From: Gemmatimonadota bacterium
GTDB lineage: Bacteria; Gemmatimonadota; Gemmatimonadetes; Gemmatimonadales; Gemmatimonadaceae
Reading direction: 5' to 3'
DNA: 56,093 bases
Assembly: GCA_947461225.1 (NCBI GenBank)
Contig: CANHJV010000004.1
Location: forward strand, 1-56,093
How positions within the stretch are numbered: position 1 is the stretch's first letter; every line of letters starts with the position of its first letter. This document shows positions 51,884 through 56,093 of this stretch, piece by piece. Below the pieces are notes generated by a model, which made no database searches, was not told where the DNA came from, and worked only from the letters and a program-made list of their open reading frames with translations. A program made the position numbers and the translations under genes.

Positions 51884-52567
51884 TCAGGTCCGACTGCCGA
51901 ACAGCACTGTGCCCAGCCGTACATGCGTTGCGCCTTCTTCGACGGCGACTTCGTAGTCGCCCGACATCCCCATGCTCAACCACTCGGCCCCGAACCCGGC
52001 CCCCTGCAACTGCGTTCGCGCGTCCCGCGCGCCACGGAAGACGGCGCGCAACACCGACTCGTGCGCATCGAACGGCGCCATGGTCATGACTCCCCGAACC
52101 CGCAGATGGCGGCAGGCATGGAGGCGCTCCGCGACGGTGGGCAGTTCGTCCAGCGCGAAGCCACTCTTGGTGCCTTCGCCGCTCACGTTCACCTGCACCA
52201 GCACGTCGAGCACCCGCTGCGCCTCGCCAGCCGCGTCGTTGAGCGCAATGGCAAGCCGTTCGCTGTCGAGACTGTGCACGAGATCGAACTTCGCGGCGTT
52301 CTTCGCCTTATTGCGCTGGAGGTGACCAATCAGATGCCAACGGACCGGCACCGTCACCTGCGCCCTCTTCGATTCGGCTTCCTGCACTTTGTTTTCGCCC
52401 ACATCGTGGACGCCAGCGTGCCAGGCCGCCATGACGGCGTCGGGGCCGTGGGTTTTCGTGACGGCGATCAGGGTGACGTCCTGCCCGTGTCCTCCCCGTT
52501 CGCGTGCCGCGGCGATGCGCTCACGAACCTCCGCCACCATCGTTGCGACATGGTCCGAAATTGGCAT
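51884..52567 (-). CDS. YggS/PLPBP-family pyridoxal phosphate protein
   Basis: 227 residues from the ATG at 52567. A fold III PLP-binding protein: LIAVTKTHGPDAVMAAWHAG (PLP lysine), VGENKVQEAESKR, RWHLIGHLQRNKAKNA, LVQVNVSGEGTKSGF, RGVMTMAPF and LSMGMSGDYEVAVEEGATHVR. Family members control PLP and amino-acid homeostasis and have no known catalytic activity. Its place before divIVA resembles the yggS-ylm-divIVA order of Gram-positives. Confidence 0.93.
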   Translation of the reverse strand: MPISDHVATMVAEVRERIAAARERGGHGQDVTLIAVTKTHGPDAVMAAWHAGVHDVGENKVQEAESKRAQVTVPVRWHLIGHLQRNKAKNAAKFDLVHSLDSERLAIALNDAAGEAQRVLDVLVQVNVSGEGTKSGFALDELPTVAERLHACRHLRVRGVMTMAPFDAHESVLRAVFRGARDARTQLQGAGFGAEWLSMGMSGDYEVAVEEGATHVRLGTVLFGSRT

Positions 52568-52578
52568 AGCACATAAGG

Positions 52579-54420
52579 TTAGGGAGCATTGCACGACGAC
52601 ACAAGTAACGGGTCGTCGATACGCCGCACTTGCGTACAGCGCAACAGCGCCTGCATCTGCGCGACCGCCGGATCGGCACCGGCCGGGATGGGCGCCAGCA
52701 CCGACCGAGGCAGCTGTTCCCGCGCCCGTGCCAAGGCGGCGGCGTCGAGCGCAATCGCGCCAGGCGCGGTACTCGCCGATGGCGCATACACCAGTCCCTG
52801 CAACGCCCAGCCCTGCGTCCGGTCCACCCGGTTACGATCGGCGCGGGCCAGCAAGGTGCTCACACGCACCTCGCGTCCGTCGTCGGTGGCGTGGATCATG
52901 ACCGACCGCAGCGTGGCCTCCAGCCCCGGCCAGCTACCCACCGCTTCCGAGGGGAGCAGGCGCCGTGCAGCGAGCGCGGCCCGGTACCACGTGGCCCCCA
53001 GCAGCGGCACGGTGACGACGGTCACATCGGACCGGTAGTCCTCCACCTGCTGCAGATACCAGAGGGGAAAGGTGTCGTTGTCGCCGCCCGCGAGGAGCAC
53101 GCCTCGCTGCGGCACGGCATCCAGCAGCAGTCGGGCATAGGTGCGGGGCATCATCGCGATCGGTTCGCGCGTGCGATCCATCACCTGATTGTTGGCCACC
53201 AACGGCACCGCCCCGATCAGCAACGGCAGCGCGGCGATCGGTGCCGGCAGGCGTTTCGCCATGGCGGCCGAGATCGCAGCGAGCCCCGCACCGGCCAGCA
53301 ATCCCCAACTCCAGAAGCCGAGCACGAAGAAGTAGTCGCGCTCACGCGCCTCGTGCACCGCGCCCGCCGCAATGAAACTGCCGCCGAAGGTTGGACCGGC
53401 GCGCATGTTGAGCCAGAAGGCCACGCCCATGGTGCCGGAGATCAGGAGCACCAGCATGGCGCGACCCACCCGTGCCTCGTAGCGCCAGACGGTGCGCAGC
53501 CCAAGCGCCGCCAGCCACACGAACGACAGGGTGAGCAGCGTGCGCGGTACCGACGGCGTGGGGAACGGATGCACGCCGAACGCGACCTGCCAATCAGCCC
53601 ACTCGAAGACGTTCGCCAGTTGCAGCCAGAGCGGCGCCATGCGCGGCAGCAAGCCCGCCACCTGATACTGCTCGCGACGAAGGACCGCCACGAGCGCCCG
53701 CAGCGAGTCGGGGTGGCCCGATGCGAGTTCCGGTCCCGCCGCAGAGAGCAAAGGCAGCACCGCGACCGCCGACACCCCGAGCAGCGCCAGCGCCCCCCAC
53801 CCGATCACATCAACGACGCGAACACGCGGACCTGCCCAGGCGAACACCAGCGCCGCCGGCAACGCCACCAGCACGCTCAGATGCAATGGGATCGCGATGG
53901 CGGCCACGAACACGATCAACGCGCGCGCCCGCCGACGCGTCCGATCGGACACGCCCGGACGCCCGGCCCACTCGCCGACGGCCAGCATGAGCGCCGAGAA
54001 GAGCAGCGACACCGCGTACACTTCGGTTTCCGTGGCATTGCTCCACACCGTGGTCATGGTGCCGGCGATCACGGCACCCACCACCGCCGCGCGCGAACCG
54101 ACCCATCGCTGCAGCATCGAGGCGCCGACGCCACCCACCAAGGCACTCGCCAGGACCGAGACCATGGTCACGGCGCGTGCCGGTCCGGTGTTCGAAAAGG
54201 CCTTCGACACGACGCGCGCGATCAGCACCCAGAGCGGCGTGCCGGGCGGATGCGGAATACCCAGCGTGCGCGCCGCCGTCACAAGCTCCGACGCATCCCA
54301 GAAGGTGAGATCCGGCGCGGCCGTGGCCAGATACGCCGAGAAGAGCACGACCATCGCGAGGACCGGGGCGATGACCGTCCGGGGCATCTGAAATCGCGCC
54401 CGAGGGGTGGGCGACGTCAT
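52579..54420 (-). CDS. DUF2723 multi-pass membrane protein, GT-C-like
   Basis: 613 residues with about eleven membrane helices and a hydrophilic C-terminal domain of about 190 residues. The signature DLTFWDASELVTAARTLGIP plus HPPGTPLWVL is the DUF2723 motif, whose acidic residues resemble those of GT-C glycosyltransferases. A role in glycosylating envelope or secreted proteins is likely by analogy, but donor and acceptor are unknown. The C-terminal part (VLLAGGDNDTFPLWYLQQVE) is typical of the family. The ATG at 54420 overlaps the cdaA stop as ATGA. Confidence 0.87.
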   Translation of the reverse strand: MTSPTPRARFQMPRTVIAPVLAMVVLFSAYLATAAPDLTFWDASELVTAARTLGIPHPPGTPLWVLIARVVSKAFSNTGPARAVTMVSVLASALVGGVGASMLQRWVGSRAAVVGAVIAGTMTTVWSNATETEVYAVSLLFSALMLAVGEWAGRPGVSDRTRRRARALIVFVAAIAIPLHLSVLVALPAALVFAWAGPRVRVVDVIGWGALALLGVSAVAVLPLLSAAGPELASGHPDSLRALVAVLRREQYQVAGLLPRMAPLWLQLANVFEWADWQVAFGVHPFPTPSVPRTLLTLSFVWLAALGLRTVWRYEARVGRAMLVLLISGTMGVAFWLNMRAGPTFGGSFIAAGAVHEARERDYFFVLGFWSWGLLAGAGLAAISAAMAKRLPAPIAALPLLIGAVPLVANNQVMDRTREPIAMMPRTYARLLLDAVPQRGVLLAGGDNDTFPLWYLQQVEDYRSDVTVVTVPLLGATWYRAALAARRLLPSEAVGSWPGLEATLRSVMIHATDDGREVRVSTLLARADRNRVDRTQGWALQGLVYAPSASTAPGAIALDAAALARAREQLPRSVLAPIPAGADPAVAQMQALLRCTQVRRIDDPLLVSSCNAP

Positions 54421-55226
54421 TCCGCGGATTTCACCAGTCGGCCAGCCAGCAGATCACGCACTTGCACTGGCGAGAGCCGCACCTGCAGCGCACCATTGCG
54501 CGCCACGGAGACCACGGCGGTTTCCTCGGACACGACGATGACGATGGCGTCGGTCTCCTCGGCCAACCCCAGCGCCGCCCTGTGGCGGGTGCCGAGGGAT
54601 CGGTTGGCCACCGCCCCCTGCGACAACGGCAAAATGCAGCCGGCGCCCACGATGGTGTCACCGCGAATGATCACGGCGCCATCGTGCAGCGGGGAGTACG
54701 GCGTGAAGATCGTGGTGAGCAGGTCGGCCGAGACTTTCGCCTGCAACGATGACCCACTGTCGATGAAGTCAGCGAGCGGCACGTCACGCTCGATCGCGAT
54801 GATGGCGCCCACCCCCGAGCGCGACAGCCGATCGACCGCATCGGCGATCTCGTCTTCCACCGGCCCCTGCTCGAGGCGCTTGAAGAGCCGGGTCACGGGC
54901 GTCTGTCCGATGTGCGCCAGAGCGGCGCGCAGTTCGGGCTGGAAGATGATGAGCAGCGCGAACGCACCATAGGTGAACACCAACCCCAGGAGGTAGGTGA
55001 TCATGGTGAGTTGCAGCAGCGACGCGACCGCGTAGGCCGTCACCAGCACCACCACACCGCCCAGAATTTGGAGTGCGCGGGTGCCGTGAATGAGCAGCAG
55101 GACGCGGTAGAACACCAGCGCGACGACCCCGATTTCGAGGCCGTCGCGCCATGTGAACTGCGTCGTGAACTGCATCACCTGCACGTTGCTGAGATCCGTC
55201 ACGCCGGACCCGCGCAGCGATTCCAC
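54417..55226 (-). CDS. cdaA: diadenylate cyclase CdaA
   Basis: 269 residues if started at the GTG at 55226, six bases after ftsH; a GTG at 55202 is the alternative. Three N-terminal membrane helices (GLEIGVVALVFYRVLLLIHG, ALQILGGVVVLVTAYAVASL, YLLGLVFTYGAFALLIIFQP) precede a DAC domain with LHDGAVIIRGDTIVGAGC (DGA motif) and LGTRHRAALGLAEET (RHR motif). It makes cyclic di-AMP from two ATP. No cdaR or glmM gene follows it. Confidence 0.93.
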   Translation of the reverse strand: MESLRGSGVTDLSNVQVMQFTTQFTWRDGLEIGVVALVFYRVLLLIHGTRALQILGGVVVLVTAYAVASLLQLTMITYLLGLVFTYGAFALLIIFQPELRAALAHIGQTPVTRLFKRLEQGPVEDEIADAVDRLSRSGVGAIIAIERDVPLADFIDSGSSLQAKVSADLLTTIFTPYSPLHDGAVIIRGDTIVGAGCILPLSQGAVANRSLGTRHRAALGLAEETDAIVIVVSEETAVVSVARNGALQVRLSPVQVRDLLAGRLVKSAE

Positions 55227-55232
55227 AACTGA

Positions 55233-56093
55233 TTACGCAGGCGCGATTTCCGGACCGCCCAGCAACGGCGGCAGGATCGGACGGGCCACCGGTGCCGCCG
55301 GTGCGGACAGCGGCTGCGTGGTCATCGGCATGTCAGGCGGCAGGCGCGGCGGCAATTCCTTGCCGGCCTTGAGCAGCAGGATGTCGTCGCGCGTGAGGGT
55401 CTCGCGCTCGAGCAGCTGCGTGGCCACGATGTCGAGCAGCGAGCGATGCTCAGTGAGCACGGCGACGGCCCGGGCATGCGCCTCGAACGCCACGCGCTTC
55501 ACTTCCGAATCGACCAGCTGCGCCGTCTGTTCGGACACTTCGCGGCGCGACTGGATGTCACGACCGAGGAAGAGCTCCTGCTCCACGTCACCGACCAAGA
55601 TCGGTCCGATGGTATCGGACAGGCCCCACTGCGTGACGTAGCGACGGGCGATGCTGGTGGCCTGCTGAATGTCGCTGGCGGCACCCGTGGTCACGCGGTT
55701 GTGGCCGAACACGATTTCTTCGGCGGCACGACCACCGTACGCCATCACCAGCTTCGCTTCGAGCTGCTCGCGGGTGACCGATACGCGGTCATCCTCGGGG
55801 AGCGTGAAGGCGATGCCGAGCGCCCGACCGCGCGGCACGATGGTGACCTTGTGCAGCGGATCGTTGCCGTAGACCATCATCGCGCACACCGCATGCCCGG
55901 CCTCATGGAAGGCCGTGAGGCGACGCTCGTCGTCCTTCATCACGAGGGACTTGCGCTCAGCGCCCAGCATGACGCGATCCTTGGCTTCTTCAAGATCGCT
56001 CATGAAGATCTTGTCGTGCCCCTTTCGAGCGGCCAGCAACGCGCCTTCGTTCACGAGGTTGGCGAGGTCGGCACCGGCCATACCGGGCGTTCC
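55233..56093 (-). CDS. ftsH: ATP-dependent zinc metalloprotease FtsH, N-terminus cut by window edge
   Basis: 287 codons visible, ending at 55233; the membrane helices and Walker motifs lie beyond the right edge. The visible part starts at the end of the AAA domain (TPGMAGADLANLVNEGALLA) and has the zinc-binding TAFHEAGHAVCAMM, AYGGRAAEEIVFG and TTGAASDIQQAT of the M41 domain. A proline-rich tail (PPDMPMTTQPL) ends the protein. It degrades membrane and cytoplasmic proteins. Confidence 0.95.
   Translation of the reverse strand, partial: GTPGMAGADLANLVNEGALLAARKGHDKIFMSDLEEAKDRVMLGAERKSLVMKDDERRLTAFHEAGHAVCAMMVYGNDPLHKVTIVPRGRALGIAFTLPEDDRVSVTREQLEAKLVMAYGGRAAEEIVFGHNRVTTGAASDIQQATSIARRYVTQWGLSDTIGPILVGDVEQELFLGRDIQSRREVSEQTAQLVDSEVKRVAFEAHARAVAVLTEHRSLLDIVATQLLERETLTRDDILLLKAGKELPPRLPPDMPMTTQPLSAPAAPVARPILPPLLGGPEIAPA

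Overview
This 56 kb window is GC-rich bacterial chromosome. Every protein gene I can support, and the one tRNA, lies on the minus strand, so transcription runs from the right edge to the left. The gene complement fits a Gram-negative, meso-diaminopimelate-type bacterium: MurE carries a DNPR motif, and there are two lipoprotein signal peptidases and a DivIVA-like protein. My best guess for the phylum is Gemmatimonadota, from overall style (secreted M14 peptidase with a glycine-rich insert, many TPR and DUF4388 proteins, c-di-AMP cyclase, GC content). That placement is inference and not proven here.

Layout in transcription order. (1) 56093-44456, housekeeping: ftsH (cut by the right edge), cdaA, a DUF2723 membrane protein, a YggS-family PLP protein, a DivIVA-like protein, purine nucleoside phosphorylase, ileS with an altered GIHH signature, a DksA/TraR zinc protein, two tandem lspA genes and an RluD-type pseudouridine synthase. 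Most are separated by a few bases or overlap at stop/start. (2) 44532-30232, a chemosensory-like cluster: cheW, cheY, cheA, cheC, an 897-residue TPR protein, a DUF4388 protein, an MglA-type GTPase, a protein with two DnaA-type AAA+ domains, a DUF4388-TPR protein, a decayed cheD, cheB, a second cheW and a TPR protein. No methyl-accepting receptor and no CheR are present. (3) 30235-26848: a peptidase-MA-like protein, a small membrane protein, tRNA-Val(TAC) and a secreted TPR lipoprotein-like protein ending in a strong terminator. (4) 26701-5649, a complete dcw (division and cell wall) operon with its own promoter: rsmH, ftsL, ftsI, murE, murF, mraY, murD, ftsW, murG, murC, ftsQ, ftsA, then an inserted M14 carboxypeptidase-like gene bounded by inverted-repeat elements, then ftsZ and an M23 peptidase. 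mraZ, murB and ddl are absent. (5) 5601-1: a vWA membrane protein, ftsY, recG and asnS (cut by the left edge).

The most unusual part is region 2. Chemotaxis signalling proteins, an MglA polarity GTPase, two DUF4388 proteins, TPR scaffolds and a tandem DnaA-like ATPase without a DNA-binding domain form one tightly coupled run of genes. This looks like a signalling pathway whose output may be a Ras-like GTPase and an AAA+ machine instead of, or in addition to, a flagellar motor. Other points of note are a 5 x 15 bp tandem repeat that multiplies the start codon of one of these genes, a cheD remnant, the lspA duplication, the GXHH-type IleRS, and a set of intergenic hairpins built from roughly 7-nt repeats around ftsZ.
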